A DNA stretch of 34,463 bases from Altererythrobacter sp. (GTDB lineage: Bacteria > Pseudomonadota > Alphaproteobacteria > Sphingomonadales > Sphingomonadaceae), in contig JABDKI010000021.1 in NCBI GenBank assembly GCA_013002295.1, forward strand, positions 1 to 34,463, read 5' to 3'. Shown here piece by piece: positions 34,384-34,463 of this stretch. The notes under the pieces are model-generated. The model was not told the origin of the DNA. It was given only the letters and a program-made list of their open reading frames with translations, and searched no databases. A program made the position numbers and the translations under genes. The first letter of the stretch is position 1, and each line of letters opens with the position of its first letter.

Positions 34384-34463
34384 ATGCGTATCATCTTCTC
34401 TCGCAAGGGTTTTGACAGTGGTTCGGGCGGTGGACCCTCGCCGATTGTGGCCGGTCGGCCTGT
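34384..34463 (+). CDS. Nmad3-like putative nucleotide-modification associated protein (N-terminus only)
   Basis: Only 26 complete codons are inside the window; the frame stays open to the right edge. The start MRIIFSRKGFDSGSGGGPSP followed by IVAGRP matches what I recall as the hallmark N-terminus of the Nmad3 family (nucleotide modification associated domain 3), in which SRKGFDS and PSPI are strongly conserved. The family was linked by context analysis to DNA base or nucleotide modification, with no firm biochemistry known to me. No clear Shine-Dalgarno precedes the ATG and no in-frame earlier start exists nearby. It is divergent from the nucleotidyltransferase gene. The rest of the gene lies outside this window, so domain content cannot be judged. 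Confidence 0.65.
   Translation, partial: MRIIFSRKGFDSGSGGGPSPIVAGRP

Noticed and set aside
1-34463. A mobile island, phage, IS element, CRISPR array or tRNA gene
   Set aside because: No transposase, integrase, direct-repeat array, terminal inverted repeats or tRNA-like cloverleaf was recognised; gene content and base use look uniform across the window.

Overview
The window looks like a chromosomal stretch from an alphaproteobacterium, most likely Sphingomonadales and probably an Erythrobacteraceae-type genome. The reasons are: high GC coding bias; a short PutA without the DNA-binding domain; methionine synthase split into two genes behind an ArsR-methyltransferase regulator; glycine decarboxylase split into GcvPA and GcvPB behind a tandem glycine riboswitch; and a DUF6356 small protein. 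I saw no tRNA, rRNA, insertion sequence, phage gene, integrase or CRISPR array. It reads as dense core and near-core metabolism, not a mobile island.

Layout. 1-3629 (minus): a secreted protein with a His-then-Cys arrangement, cut by the window edge, lies downstream of bifunctional proline catabolic putA. 3769-6054: a YeiH-type membrane protein, an Lrp/AsnC regulator (minus), a DUF6356 small membrane protein and a YciI-like protein. 6051-8774 (minus): quinone oxidoreductase, methylthioadenosine phosphorylase (mtnP) and a glutathione S-transferase. 8955-13022 (plus): a tight three-gene operon of aldehyde dehydrogenase, an APH-type kinase with a DUF6285-like tail, and acyl-CoA dehydrogenase. 13026-14333 (minus): an APC permease. 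14465-17713: a secreted fusion of PD40 beta-propeller and amidohydrolase. 17849-19536: an Lrp/AsnC regulator divergent from alanine dehydrogenase, with a palindrome between them. 19594-26155: a SahR-like operator, then sahR, metF, metH (two pieces) and a TSUP transporter, mostly joined by overlapping stop/start codons. 26166-27347: a serine beta-lactamase-like lipoprotein. 27428-32173: a tandem glycine riboswitch and gcvT-gcvH-gcvPA-gcvPB. 32180-34313 (minus): a nucleotidyltransferase and a flippase. 34384-end: the first 26 codons of an Nmad3-like protein.

How the genes work together. Much of the window handles amino acids and one-carbon units: proline to glutamate (putA), alanine to pyruvate (ald with its Lrp neighbour), glycine to methylene-THF (gcv), methylene-THF to methyl-THF to methionine (metF, metH), and recovery of methylthioadenosine (mtnP). 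The gcv and met units use different sensors: a glycine-binding RNA and, by inference, an S-adenosylhomocysteine-responsive repressor.

The least explained locus is 8082-13022. Its kinase-acyl-CoA dehydrogenase pair resembles the one used for 4-hydroxyacyl-CoA breakdown (levulinate lva genes; mammalian ACAD10/11), here joined by an aldehyde dehydrogenase and a divergent glutathione S-transferase. That is consistent with, but does not prove, removal of 4-hydroxy-aldehydes or acids.
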